A DNA stretch of 64,000 bases, taken from the NCBI RefSeq assembly GCF_003065425.1, contig NZ_CP026949.1, positions 2,604,001-2,668,000 of the forward strand, in the 5' to 3' direction. Below the pieces are notes generated by a model. It had not been told where the DNA came from and did not search any database. It saw only the letters and a program-made list of their open reading frames with translations. Each line of letters starts with the position of its first letter. The stretch's first letter is position 1. Positions 1 to 8,503 of the stretch are shown here, piece after piece. This DNA is from Mycetocola zhujimingii. GTDB lineage: Bacteria > Actinomycetota > Actinomycetes > Actinomycetales > Microbacteriaceae. Position numbers and translations under genes: made by a program.

Positions 1-121
1 TGACCACCGAGAGAACGCCTGTTGCGCTTGCCAGGGTCATCAAAACCTGGTCGCGGGCGGCCTCGCGCACCTCGGTAAAAGGGCTGTGCAGCCGTCCGGT
101 GTTGCGGTGTGTAATGCTCAT
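1..121 (-). CDS. 5' end of an unrecognised gene, cut by the window edge
   Basis: An ATG at 121 opens a frame that runs off the left edge; only 40 codons are visible. A good ribosome binding site (GGGAGAGAG) lies just upstream. The visible residues include AARDQVLMTLASATG, an amphipathic stretch that would fit the first helix of a winged-helix or ArsR/MarR-like regulator, but it is too short to name a family. It points away from purF, so it is a separate transcription unit. Being a gene start is fairly likely; the product is unknown. Confidence 0.5.
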   Translation of the reverse strand, partial: MSITHRNTGRLHSPFTEVREAARDQVLMTLASATGVLSVV

Positions 122-268
122 GTGCTCTCTCCCGTCGTTAGAAAAACTCTCTCACGAAGTAAGATTTTTACGGAAGAACATTGTCTGCTATTGACATAGT
201 TTGCACGATGTGCGAGTTAATCACGGGCCGCTTAAATAGCGGTCAGCAAGGGCCGCGGCGGCGGTCAG
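122..268. other. Intergenic region between purF end and the partial gene
   Basis: AT-rich for this genome. It contains the sequence ACATTGTCTGCTATTGACAT with TGTC/GACA half-sites, and GCACgatGTGC, either of which could be an operator for the partial gene on the minus strand. A small CCGCT/AGCGG hairpin near 229-243 is the only terminator-like structure behind purF, and it is weak. No coding sequence is seen. Confidence 0.35.
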
Positions 269-1726
269 CTAGGAGAGCTGGTTACGCTCGACCCACTCGA
301 GGTACTCGGGGGTGACGGTACCCGTGACGTACTCCCCCGTGAAGCAGCTCATCTCAAGTTCGGTCACATTCGAGCCCTGGATGATGGCATCCTTCATGTC
401 AGCGACCTCCTGGTAGATGAGGTGGTCGGCACCCAGCTCTCGCGCGATCTCGGGGATCTTGCGGTTGTGTGCAATGAGCTCGGAGCGGGACGGCATGTTG
501 ATGCCGTAGACGTGCGGATAACGAACGGGCGGAGCTGCTGACGTGAAGGTGACTTTGTTGGCACCTGCCGCGCGTGCCATGTCGACGATTTCCTTCGACG
601 TGGTTCCCCGCACAATCGAGTCGTCGACGATGAGAATGTTCTTTCCCTTGAACTCCATCGACATCGCGTTGAGCTTCTGACGGACACTCTTCTTGCGCTG
701 CGCCTGCCCCGGCATGATGAAGGTGCGGCCGACGTACCGGTTCTTGTAGAAGCCCTCGCGGTACTCGATGCCGAGTTTCTGGGCGACCTGCATCGCAGCG
801 GGGCGCGATGAGTCGGGGATGGGCATGACAACGTCGATGTCTCCCGTTGGCGCGTACTCGGCGATGGTCGTCGCCAGGCGGTCACCGAGCCGCAGCCGGG
901 CCTCGTAGACGGAGATTCCGTTCATGACGGAGTCCGGGCGGGCGAGATAGACATACTCGAAACTGCAGGGGACGAGCCGCGGGTTTTTCGCGCACTGCCG
1001 CGAGTACATCTCCCCGGAGGTCGTGATGAAGATCGCCTCGCCGGGCGCAACCTCGCGCACGACCTCATAGCCAGCGCTCTCGAGCACGAGCGACTCGCTC
1101 GTGACGATCCACTCGTCACCGACGAGTCCGGCGGAACGTCGGCCAAGAATGAGCGGGCGGATCCCATACGGGTCACGGAATGCAAGCAGGCCGTGTCCCG
1201 CAATCATGGCGATTGCGGCATACGAGCCCTCTACCCGCTCGTGTACCTGGGACACGGCGGTGAACACCTGGTCCGGGTCGAGTTCAAGACCGGTGATCTG
1301 CGCCTGAAGTTCGGTGGCGAGGACGTTGAGCAGCATCTCGGTGTCGCTCGTCGAGTTCACGTGGCGACGATCGATGTGGAACAGGTCATCGGCGAGCTCG
1401 CGGGTGTTCGTGAGGTTGCCGTTGTGGACAAGGATGATGCCGTACGGCGCGTTGACGTAGAACGGCTGCGCCTCCTGCTCGTTATCCGCGATTCCCTTCG
1501 TCGCGTATCGAACGTGGCCGAGGCCCATCTTGCCGAGGAGGGACCTCATGTCGCGAGTGCGGAACGCCTCGCGCACCTGGCCCTTGGCCTTGTGCATGTG
1601 GAAGGTCGGACCGTCGGCCGTTGCGATACCGGTCGAGTCCTGCCCGCGATGCTGCAGCAGCAGCAGCGCGTCGTAAACCTGCTGGTTGACCGGCTCAGGG
1701 GAAACGATGCCGACGATGCCGCACAT
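269..1726 (-). CDS. purF: Amidophosphoribosyltransferase PurF
   Basis: Catalyses the first committed step of purine synthesis, PRPP plus glutamine to 5-phosphoribosylamine. The protein has 485 residues. It starts MCGIVGIV, so removal of Met exposes the N-terminal nucleophile cysteine directly, with no propeptide. The glutaminase domain (about 1-230) is followed by a phosphoribosyltransferase domain with VMPIPDSSRPA and the PRPP loop ILIVDDSIVRGTTS. Compared with the Bacillus-type enzyme, two of the four iron-sulfur cysteine positions look replaced (PPVRYPHVYG and LEMSCFTGEY), so a 4Fe-4S cluster is unlikely; this is inference from family knowledge. It is the last gene of a minus-strand unit, 41 bp after purM. 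Confidence 0.97.
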   Translation of the reverse strand: MCGIVGIVSPEPVNQQVYDALLLLQHRGQDSTGIATADGPTFHMHKAKGQVREAFRTRDMRSLLGKMGLGHVRYATKGIADNEQEAQPFYVNAPYGIILVHNGNLTNTRELADDLFHIDRRHVNSTSDTEMLLNVLATELQAQITGLELDPDQVFTAVSQVHERVEGSYAAIAMIAGHGLLAFRDPYGIRPLILGRRSAGLVGDEWIVTSESLVLESAGYEVVREVAPGEAIFITTSGEMYSRQCAKNPRLVPCSFEYVYLARPDSVMNGISVYEARLRLGDRLATTIAEYAPTGDIDVVMPIPDSSRPAAMQVAQKLGIEYREGFYKNRYVGRTFIMPGQAQRKKSVRQKLNAMSMEFKGKNILIVDDSIVRGTTSKEIVDMARAAGANKVTFTSAAPPVRYPHVYGINMPSRSELIAHNRKIPEIARELGADHLIYQEVADMKDAIIQGSNVTELEMSCFTGEYVTGTVTPEYLEWVERNQLS

Positions 1727-1767
1727 ACCTAGCGGGCTCCTTGCGTTGCGGTGGTCTTGTGGGGGTA

Positions 1768-2889
1768 TTAGTGCGAGTAGCTTCCGACGAGTCGGACGGC
1801 GCCGCCGTCGACGCCCTTGGCGCCCTGTTCAAACCCGCTGAAGTCCCGTGCTCCCGTGTGCACGGTTCCGGTCTGCCAGGCCGGGATGCCGCCAGCGGCC
1901 AGGTCCGCGATGACCGCGTTTACGGCATCCGCCTTGACGATCGCGAAGAAGCCAATGCCCAGGTTCCACGTTCCCTCTGCGCTCTCGAGGGACGAACCGG
2001 CCATGTCACTGAGCGTCCGGAAAACGGGGGCGGGCGACCACGTGCTTCGGTCGACCTCGGCCCAGCTGCCAGCCGGGAGCACGCGCGCGAGGTTGGCGGC
2101 GATGCCACCGCCCGTGACGTGCGAGAGGGAGTGGATGGCGCCCGGGTGGCGGCCGATCAGGTCGAGAAGCGGCGCGGTGTAGAGGCGGGTTGGCTCGAGG
2201 AGCACTTCGCCGACGAGACCGCCGAGTTCGGATGATGTGTCGGTGAACGCGACGCCGCGCTGAGCGAGAATGTGCCGCACGAGCGAGAAACCGTTGGAGT
2301 GGAGCCCCGACGACTCGAGGGCGATCACGGCGTCACCGTCTTCGACGAGGTGGGCACCGAGCAGGGCGTCTGCCTCGATTACGCCGGTGGCGGCTCCCGC
2401 GACGTCATAGTCGTCGGGGCCGAGGAGGCCGGGGTGCTCTGCCGTCTCGCCGCCGACGAGCGCGGTTCCGGTTGCGGAGCAGGCGCGGGCGATGCCCGCA
2501 ACGATGTCGGCGATGCGCTCGGGCACCACCTTGCCGCACGCGATGTAGTCGGTCATGAAGAGCGGCTTCGCTCCGACGACGACGATGTCATCGACCACCA
2601 TGCCGACGAGGTCCTGTCCGATGGTGTCGTGCTTGTCGATCGCCTGGGCGATCGCGACCTTGGTACCGACGCCGTCGGTGGATGTTGCGAGCAGCGGCCG
2701 TGTGTATGACGTGAGGAACGACACGTCGTAGAGTCCCGCAAACCCGCCGAAACCGCCGAGTACTTCGGGGCCGTGGGTGGCGGAAACCGCCTGCTTCATC
2801 AGCGAGACGGCGAGATCTCCCGCCGCGGTATCGACGCCGGCTGCACGATAGCTCGTTGAGCCGTCGTGGATCGTGGAGTTCATGCTCAC
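1768..2889 (-). CDS. purM: Phosphoribosylformylglycinamidine cyclo-ligase (AIR synthetase) PurM
   Basis: Closes the imidazole ring, converting FGAM plus ATP to AIR, after the PurLQS step. The 373-residue protein has the family hallmarks STDGVGTK near residue 70, GGETAEHPG near 145 and the glycine-rich THVTGGG loop near 260. The start is taken as GTG at 2889, giving MSMNSTIHDG; an ATG two codons in is an alternative. It lies 8 bp after the membrane protein gene upstream and 41 bp before purF, so the three probably form one transcript. Confidence 0.96.
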   Translation of the reverse strand: MSMNSTIHDGSTSYRAAGVDTAAGDLAVSLMKQAVSATHGPEVLGGFGGFAGLYDVSFLTSYTRPLLATSTDGVGTKVAIAQAIDKHDTIGQDLVGMVVDDIVVVGAKPLFMTDYIACGKVVPERIADIVAGIARACSATGTALVGGETAEHPGLLGPDDYDVAGAATGVIEADALLGAHLVEDGDAVIALESSGLHSNGFSLVRHILAQRGVAFTDTSSELGGLVGEVLLEPTRLYTAPLLDLIGRHPGAIHSLSHVTGGGIAANLARVLPAGSWAEVDRSTWSPAPVFRTLSDMAGSSLESAEGTWNLGIGFFAIVKADAVNAVIADLAAGGIPAWQTGTVHTGARDFSGFEQGAKGVDGGAVRLVGSYSH

Positions 2890-2897
2890 GCGTTGCC

Positions 2898-3311
2898 CTA
2901 AGTGGTGGGGGGAAGTTGCGGGGGATGCTGCTCGGTTGACGCGTCGGAAACCGGAACTTCGGCATCCGTCCGAGCATCGATTTCCTCAGCTCGGGCCGCG
3001 TGCACCTCTACCCTATCGGCTCGCACGCTGTGCACCTTCCGTCCGACAAGGCGCTCGAGCAGGATCGCGAGCAGACCGAAGAGAGCGACGCCGACAGCCA
3101 CTCCGATGAGGAGGAGGAAGCCGAAGACCTGGAGGCGACCGAAGTCGGGGTTCTCGGGGAAGGCGAGGGTGAGCACGAACGCGACGATGGCTCCCAGGAG
3201 CGCGCCGAGCAGCATGAAGTTTGCGTATCGCGGTGAACGTCGGACCTGCACTGTCGTGGGCTCTTCGGAGAAGCGTTCGGGGGCAGCGGGCCGCTCTGGC
3301 TCAGAATTCAT
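2898..3311 (-). CDS. Small two-helix membrane protein upstream of purM
   Basis: Function not recognised. From the ATG at 3311 it encodes 137 residues. A polar N-terminus is followed by two hydrophobic segments, roughly residues 33-52 (FMLLGALLGAIVAFVLTLAF) and 63-84, and then a charged tail rich in Arg, Glu and Ala. An in-frame ATG at 3332 would add seven residues. It ends 8 bp before purM, which suggests cotranscription with purM-purF, but nothing in the sequence shows a purine role. Confidence 0.8.
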   Translation of the reverse strand: MNSEPERPAAPERFSEEPTTVQVRRSPRYANFMLLGALLGAIVAFVLTLAFPENPDFGRLQVFGFLLLIGVAVGVALFGLLAILLERLVGRKVHSVRADRVEVHAARAEEIDARTDAEVPVSDASTEQHPPQLPPTT

Positions 3312-3386
3312 GCTTCTATTCTCGCCCATCAATCTGAGCCGCCGCCCGGCATACCGGATTGCCGGGCTGGGTGCGGGCCGGACCGC

Positions 3387-3398
3387 TAGCCTGATGCC
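3387..3398 (+). promoter_or_regulatory. Leaderless -10 box of the EI24-like gene
   Basis: TAGCCT at 3387-3392 is followed by 6 bp and then the ATG at 3399. There is no Shine-Dalgarno sequence, so a leaderless transcript starting at or next to the A of ATG is the simplest reading. Confidence 0.6.
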
Positions 3399-4187
3399 AT
3401 GACTGATCAGAAGACGAAGACCGGGTTCGTGTCGGGATTCGCCATGGGCATCCGTTTGCTTGGTCGAGGGTTTCGCCTGTGGGCCACCTCACCGCGGCTG
3501 ATGCTCATCGGGGCGATTCCCGGACTGATCACGCTGGTTCTCATCGTCGCCGCCGCCGTGGTGCTCGCGCTCAACCTTGAGAACATCGCAACCTTTGTCA
3601 CCCCGTTCGCCGAGAACTGGGACGAGGTGTACCGAACAGGGGTTCGCATCCTCGTGATGGCTGCTCTCGTCGGCGCCGGGCTGATGATCTTCGTCTACAG
3701 CTATGCCGCCATCACCCTGCTGATCGGCCAGCCGTTCTTCGAGAGAATCTCCGAGCGCGTTGAACAGTCACTCGGGGGCGTTCCGCACGAGGTCGAGGCT
3801 CCGATTCTCGCGTCGATCGCGCGGGGCATCGGCGAATCGATCCGGATTCTCGCGGTCACCATTGGCATCGGTATCGGATTGTTCCTGCTCGGCTTCGTTC
3901 CCGTGATCGGCACGCTGCTCGCGTGGCTGCTCGGCGCGGTTACCGGTGGCTGGTTTCTCGCGCTCGAATTGTCGACCGTGGCGTTCGAGCGGCGCGGACT
4001 CGCGCTGGCGCAGCGCCGGGCTGCCCTCCGTGCGCAGCGTTCGACCACGCTCGGCTTCGGTGTCGCCGTCTTCCTGCTCTTCCTCGTGCCATTCGGTGCG
4101 CTCGTCACCATGCCGGCGGCAGCGGCGGGGGCGACGCTCCTGGCGCGCCGGTCACTCGGCGAATCCGACGTCCTCCCCCTGCGCTGA
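3399..4187 (+). CDS. EI24/CysZ-like integral membrane protein
   Basis: The 262-residue protein is of the EI24 domain type. It has a short cytoplasmic N-terminus and at least four hydrophobic segments: LMLIGAIPGLITLVLIVAAA near residue 35, ILVMAALVGAGLMIFVYSYA near 88, the ILAVTIGIGIGLFLLGFVPV region near 150, and VAVFLLFLVPFGALVTM near 225. The central GQPFFERISE stretch and the amphipathic region before the third helix are typical of the CysZ/EI24 family. CysZ transports sulfate in enterobacteria; the actinobacterial role is not established. It diverges from the purM unit. Confidence 0.85.
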   Translation: MTDQKTKTGFVSGFAMGIRLLGRGFRLWATSPRLMLIGAIPGLITLVLIVAAAVVLALNLENIATFVTPFAENWDEVYRTGVRILVMAALVGAGLMIFVYSYAAITLLIGQPFFERISERVEQSLGGVPHEVEAPILASIARGIGESIRILAVTIGIGIGLFLLGFVPVIGTLLAWLLGAVTGGWFLALELSTVAFERRGLALAQRRAALRAQRSTTLGFGVAVFLLFLVPFGALVTMPAAAAGATLLARRSLGESDVLPLR

Positions 4188-4222
4188 GTGCCGCTCGCCC
4201 GCGCCGAGCGGGCCGGCACTCA
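4185..4222 (+). terminator. Hairpin overlapping the stop codon of the EI24-like gene
   Basis: TGAGTGCC (4185-4192, including the stop codon) pairs with GGCACTCA (4215-4222), with further internal GC pairing (CGCTC/GAGCG). No T-run follows, so it is a terminator-like or RNA-stabilising hairpin rather than a classical intrinsic terminator. Confidence 0.5.
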
Positions 4223-4244
4223 CCGGGTAGCCGGGCACGGCTCG

Positions 4245-4600
4245 CTTCGTCGAGCGCGCCACACTAACCGGGAGCTGGGGCCGGGGCCGCTTCGCCGAGC
4301 GCGCCACATCCATGGTTGCGCTGCAGAAGTATGTGCAGCGCAAGCCATCCATCTGTAGCGCTCAGCGTTTGAGCGCGGGCGAGTGGGCGCGGGCGCGCAG
4401 CAGGTGCGAGCGAGCCGGCGCGAGCTCACCGCAGCTTGCGTCCGGCGTACTTCGTCGAGCGCGCCCGCACTCACTGGCAGCTCGCACTCGCCCCACTTCG
4501 CCGAGCGCGCCACATCCATGGTTGCGCTGCAGAAGTATGTGCAGCGCGGGCGTGCATCTGCAGCGCTCGGCGTTTCGAGCGCGACGGGCGGGACGAGCGA
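4245..4600. repeat. Two-unit 205-bp intergenic repeat with conserved hairpins
   Basis: This gene-free stretch carries two diverged units about 205 bp apart. CTTCGYCGAGCGCGCC occurs at 4245, 4290, 4450 and 4496. Each unit contains a near-identical block of about 52 bp (4290-4341 and 4496-4547) ending in a perfect hairpin GCGCTGCA-8 nt-TGCAGCGC (4318-4341 and 4524-4547). About 15 bp later comes a second hairpin: GCGCTCA/TGAGCGC in unit 1 and GCGCTCG/CGAGCGC in unit 2, a compensatory base-pair change. No open frame is credible. It may be a REP- or MITE-like element. Confidence 0.75.
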
Positions 4601-4610
4601 GGTGCGCGCG

Positions 4611-4976
4611 CTACCTCGGCAGGCGCAGCACCGGAATGTGGCCCGTGAGGTCGGCGCGCTGCCCCGAGGCGAGCACCGCTCCGGATGCCGCAGCCTCGGC
4701 CCACGACATCCGTCCCGTCGCGAGTTCCAGCCAGGTGTCGGCGCCCATCTCGATCACGTTCGGCGGAGTGCCACGGGTGTGCCGCGGCCCCTCGATGCAC
4801 TGAACGGCCCCGAACGGCGGCACACGAACCTCGAGGGTGTTGCCCTCCGAGCGTTCCGCGAGCAACTGAAGCGTGTAGCGCACCGCCGTGGCGATGTCAT
4901 CGCGGAGGGCTGCCTCACGGACCGCCCTGTCGACGGCCTCACGCCCGATATCGTCAGCAATCCGTGCACGTGCCAT
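4611..4976 (-). CDS. Sterol carrier family (SCP2-like) protein
   Basis: A 121-residue protein, residues [13 protein letters not shown] to VLRLPR. The second half has the SCP2-like pattern with [20 protein letters not shown] followed by a short beta-rich end. Such small actinobacterial proteins are annotated as sterol carrier family; the true ligand is unknown. The frame is open further upstream, but that part overlaps purD on the other strand, and the ATG at 4976 has a -10 box exactly 7 bp upstream, so the short form is chosen. It diverges from purD with only 19 bp between the two start codons. Confidence 0.85.
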   Translation of the reverse strand: MARARIADDIGREAVDRAVREAALRDDIATAVRYTLQLLAERSEGNTLEVRVPPFGAVQCIEGPRHTRGTPPNVIEMGADTWLELATGRMSWAEAAASGAVLASGQRADLTGHIPVLRLPR

Positions 4977-4995
4977 GCGCTCTAGGCTAGTACGC
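4977..4995. promoter_or_regulatory. Overlapping divergent leaderless promoters for purD and the SCP2-like gene
   Basis: The 19 bp between the start codons hold the near-palindrome CTAGGCTAG. Plus strand: TAGGCT (4983-4988), 7 bp, then GTG of purD at 4996. Minus strand: TAGCCT (complement of 4984-4989), 7 bp, then ATG of the SCP2-like gene at 4976. The two -10 hexamers share five base pairs and both transcripts would be leaderless. Confidence 0.7.
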
Positions 4996-6285
4996 GTGAA
5001 GATACTTGTCCTCGGTTCCGGCGCCCGCGAGCACGCCATCATCCTGTCCCTCGTCGGAGAGAATGCCGCACACAGCATCATCGCCGCCCCGGGAAACGCT
5101 GGCATCGCTGGCGCCGTGCCCACCGTCGACCTCGACCCGAACGACCCGGTCGCCGTCACGAACTTCGCGATCGCCGAGGCCATCGAGCTCGTCATCATCG
5201 GGCCGGAAGCACCGCTCGTCGCCGGTGTCGCCGATGAGCTTCGCGAACAAGGCATCCCCGTCTTCGGACCGGGCAAGGCCGCCGCCCAGCTCGAGGGCTC
5301 CAAGACCTTCGCCAAGCGCATCATGGACATCGCCGGTGTTCCGACCGGCCGCGCCAGCCGCGCAGCGACACTCGCCGAAGCCGAAGCCGCCATCGACACG
5401 TTCGGCGCACCCTACGTCGTGAAGGCCGACGGCCTCGCCGCCGGCAAGGGAGTGCTCGTCACCACCGATCGGGATGCCGCGCTCGCGCACGCGAGCACCT
5501 ATCTCGAGCTTGGCAGCGTACTCGTCGAGGAGTTCCTCGACGGCCAGGAGGTCTCGCTCTTCTTCGTGAGCGACGGGCACACGGTCGTGCCGCTCTCCCC
5601 CGCCCAGGATTACAAGCGCCTCGGCGACAATGACGAGGGCCCGAACACCGGCGGAATGGGCGCATACTCCCCGCTCCCCTGGCTCGATGAGTCGTTCGGC
5701 AGCGAGAGCGCGTTCGTCGCCGAAGTGCTCGAGACGATCGCCGTCCCCGTGGTGAGGCAACTTGCCGAGGAGCAGACCCCGTTCATCGGGCTGCTGTACG
5801 CGGGCCTCATCCTCACCTCGAAGCGCGACAACGAGTCTGATCGCGGCATCCGGGTGATCGAGTTCAATGCCAGGTTCGGCGACCCCGAAACCCAGGTGGT
5901 GCTGCCCCGCCTCGAGTTCCCGCTGTCTGAGCTGCTGTATGCAGCCGCAACCGGAACCCTCAGCACCATCGATCCACCGACGTTCGCGCCAGCATCCGCC
6001 GTCACCGTCGTCCTCGCCAGCGAGAACTATCCGGCATCGCCCGTCACCGGTCTGCCGATTTCAGGACTTGAGCAAGCGGATGCCGTTCCCGGCGTTCACA
6101 TCGCACACGCCGCAACCGCGAAACAGGGTGCCGACCTCGTGTCGACGGGCGGTCGGGTGCTCAGCGTCGTGGCGCTCGGAGACGACTTCACCGAGGCGCG
6201 TGCCCGCGCATACGACGCGCTCAGCCACATCTTGCTTGAGGGCGCACAGTTCCGAACGGATATCGCCGCCAGAGTCGCCGACTGA
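4996..6285 (+). CDS. purD: Phosphoribosylamine--glycine ligase PurD (GAR synthetase)
   Basis: Joins phosphoribosylamine and glycine using ATP, the second step of the purine pathway. The 429-residue protein starts at the GTG at 4996 ([14 protein letters not shown]), the conserved family N-terminus. The ATP-grasp domain has LAAGKGVLV near residue 145, [10 protein letters not shown] near 178, [14 protein letters not shown] near 215 and [12 protein letters not shown] near 290. The frame is open upstream, but that part overlaps the SCP2-like gene and lacks homology. The transcript is probably leaderless. Confidence 0.97.
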   Translation: MKILVLGSGAREHAIILSLVGENAAHSIIAAPGNAGIAGAVPTVDLDPNDPVAVTNFAIAEAIELVIIGPEAPLVAGVADELREQGIPVFGPGKAAAQLEGSKTFAKRIMDIAGVPTGRASRAATLAEAEAAIDTFGAPYVVKADGLAAGKGVLVTTDRDAALAHASTYLELGSVLVEEFLDGQEVSLFFVSDGHTVVPLSPAQDYKRLGDNDEGPNTGGMGAYSPLPWLDESFGSESAFVAEVLETIAVPVVRQLAEEQTPFIGLLYAGLILTSKRDNESDRGIRVIEFNARFGDPETQVVLPRLEFPLSELLYAAATGTLSTIDPPTFAPASAVTVVLASENYPASPVTGLPISGLEQADAVPGVHIAHAATAKQGADLVSTGGRVLSVVALGDDFTEARARAYDALSHILLEGAQFRTDIAARVAD

Positions 6286-6314
6286 ATCGGCCGACCCCGG
6301 CTGGCCAGCGCGCC

Positions 6315-8441
6315 CTACTCGAGCCAGGTGATCTCATCACCGAGCTCGTTGGCGTAAGCGATCGAGGGAGTGAACACTTCCGGGCTCTCGAAGACCAGCT
6401 CGCCCGTCGTGCACTCGTCGCGATCGAGGGTGACCTTCGTGAGCTGGTCATCGCTGTCGATGAGCCGCCCCTCCTGCCCGTCCTTGTTCACCATCACGAA
6501 GTCTTCGGGCGAAACGGTGCGCTGGGTCTCCGGCGGCAGATCATTCACCTCGGTGTCGCCACCCGCGCAGAATTCGATGGTCGCACTGACGAGGTACTCC
6601 GTTTGATCGGCGCCGGGAACCACCACGTCGAAGTCGCGCGCGGTGATCTCAGTCTCATTGGCGAGTCGCACGGTGTCACCGAACGTCGCGTTTTTCATGA
6701 CGGCGGGGCCATCGATAACGCCACGGAGGAGCATGAACGCGGTGACGAGCGCAGCAGCGGTCAGCGATCCGAGGACCCGTGGGAGCCAGTGCCGCGAAGG
6801 CTTACTCGATGCAGGCCTGGGACGTCGGCGTGATCGAGCGCCTGCCGCCGCGGCCGTGGCGGCGACAGAGAGCCCGCCCGGCGCCCATCCGCCACCCGGC
6901 GCAGACGATCCGCCCGGAGCCGATCCCCCGCCCGGCGCTGGCGGCGGATCGTTTGGCAGCCGAACCGCGCCGAGGAACGAGAGCTGGACGACACCGGCCA
7001 GGTGGTAGCCAACGATCTGCATGAGCTGATCAGGGTCAGGGAACTGGGCCGGCGCAAACGAGACGGTCTCCATCGACTCATCGATGAAGGTGATTGTGCC
7101 TGCCCCGTCATTCACGACAGCGAGGAGTCGAGACGCATCGACGCCCTCCCACTGAGTCGCCGGGCCCGGCATGTTCTCGGGCCGCCGCGCTGGGAGAAGG
7201 ATGCTGTTGGGTGTGACCGCGACAGTGGTGACCGGCGTCCCGTTCGCGCCGGTGCTGCGGAACTCGTGCGCGCCGTCCAGCTGAGGTTCCCAGAAGCCGA
7301 CGAGCGGCTCAAGGTCTCCGGGAATCGAGCCGAGGTTGAGCCTCGAACCTGTGTCGAGTTCGGCGGGGCTGAGGCCGAGCGCAAGGTGGATGGTCTCGGC
7401 GGCGCAGGCGACTGCCTGCCGGATGTCGGCGCTCGTTGCCTCGAGCACCGGATCGAGGCCGAAGACCCGGCGTTCCCGGTCCAGGCGCCGCGACGGCTGA
7501 CGGCTCACCTCGGCGGCTGCGATATCGAACCAGGGATCGGGCACCATGCCGAGGTTTCGGCTGAACTCACCGAGGAGCATCCGCCTGGTCGCCTCGTCCG
7601 GAACCCGGTCGGCGACAAGGAAAACGCAATAGCTCGCGCCGAGGCCGACGACGATCCCGCGGATCGTCAGGCCCGCCCTGCTGTTCGCGGGCATCGCCTG
7701 CAGCTGCGCCCTCAGCACATCTGCTGCCGCAGCGCCAGCGGGAGTGCGGGGCACGAGGGCGGAGCACAGGACGTCCTCCTCGGGACGCGGCAGAAGGCCG
7801 GCCCGGTTGTTCGCGAGCGCGGTCGGATCAGCGCCATGGGTCAGGTCCGGTTGCGCCGTACCATCGGCCCAGGTGACCGGTGTGGGGGCTGCCGCGCCCT
7901 CACTGACCGGGAACCCCATACCCACGAGCGATTCATCGGTCGTGAAGAACACAGCGGGTACGTTCCCCGCTGCGGGATCGAGTCGAACCAGAAGCGTCCT
8001 CGCACGCTCGTGGACATCGGGAGCGGTGAGTTGCCAGCGCGAGAGCACTGCGGCGTTGCGGCCGGTTCGAACAAGCAGGTCAGCGGGCCATATCTGCTGC
8101 TCGGGACGCACAGGTGCAGCATCGTCGGGAATCGTATCGGCGGTGAAAAGTGTCGGCAACCTCCGCCAGGCGGCTGTGACACCCTCGAGACTTCCACGGA
8201 TGGCAATGGAAGCGGTGTCCGAGCTGAGATCGACGAGTCCCTCGGGGACGTAGGTCCTGCCGTCGCCCAGCTCCACGGGACGGGTCAGCTCGGCCTTGAG
8301 AGCGGCGAGCGCGATCGACAGGGACCCCACCGCTTCGAGCGGCTCGTTGAGCGTTCCGATTCCGAAGGTGACACCGACCATGGTCAGTGAGTCCTTCGGG
8401 TCGATCAGCTGCCAGTTGTGTCCCGTCCACTGCGTCGACAT
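6315..8441 (-). CDS. M16-peptidase-like protein without active site, with TM helix and C-terminal extracellular domain
   Basis: A 708-residue protein. The N-terminal 480 residues resemble the insulinase (M16) fold: VTFGIGTLNEPLEAVGSLSI corresponds to the region that normally holds HxxEH, but neither histidine nor glutamate is present, so it should not be a peptidase. A Pro/Gly-rich linker with APGG repeats (about 500-525) leads to an Arg-rich stretch and one membrane helix (about 552-575). An outside domain of some 130 residues follows, with the pattern of DUF4352-type domains (ending SIAYANELGDEITWLE). ATG at 8441 with GAGGG upstream. Convergent with purD. Domain assignments are by eye and moderately sure. 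Confidence 0.7.
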   Translation of the reverse strand: MSTQWTGHNWQLIDPKDSLTMVGVTFGIGTLNEPLEAVGSLSIALAALKAELTRPVELGDGRTYVPEGLVDLSSDTASIAIRGSLEGVTAAWRRLPTLFTADTIPDDAAPVRPEQQIWPADLLVRTGRNAAVLSRWQLTAPDVHERARTLLVRLDPAAGNVPAVFFTTDESLVGMGFPVSEGAAAPTPVTWADGTAQPDLTHGADPTALANNRAGLLPRPEEDVLCSALVPRTPAGAAAADVLRAQLQAMPANSRAGLTIRGIVVGLGASYCVFLVADRVPDEATRRMLLGEFSRNLGMVPDPWFDIAAAEVSRQPSRRLDRERRVFGLDPVLEATSADIRQAVACAAETIHLALGLSPAELDTGSRLNLGSIPGDLEPLVGFWEPQLDGAHEFRSTGANGTPVTTVAVTPNSILLPARRPENMPGPATQWEGVDASRLLAVVNDGAGTITFIDESMETVSFAPAQFPDPDQLMQIVGYHLAGVVQLSFLGAVRLPNDPPPAPGGGSAPGGSSAPGGGWAPGGLSVAATAAAAGARSRRRPRPASSKPSRHWLPRVLGSLTAAALVTAFMLLRGVIDGPAVMKNATFGDTVRLANETEITARDFDVVVPGADQTEYLVSATIEFCAGGDTEVNDLPPETQRTVSPEDFVMVNKDGQEGRLIDSDDQLTKVTLDRDECTTGELVFESPEVFTPSIAYANELGDEITWLE

Positions 8442-8503
8442 TCGCCCTCACATTTCGCTCGTTGGCTCGCCACCTCACGAGCAATTCGACGCCCATAGTA
8501 TCG

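Noticed and set aside
4977-5399. N-terminal extension of the SCP2-like protein to 5399
   Set aside because: The extension lies opposite the conserved start of purD, has low-complexity composition and would ignore the well-placed -10 box.
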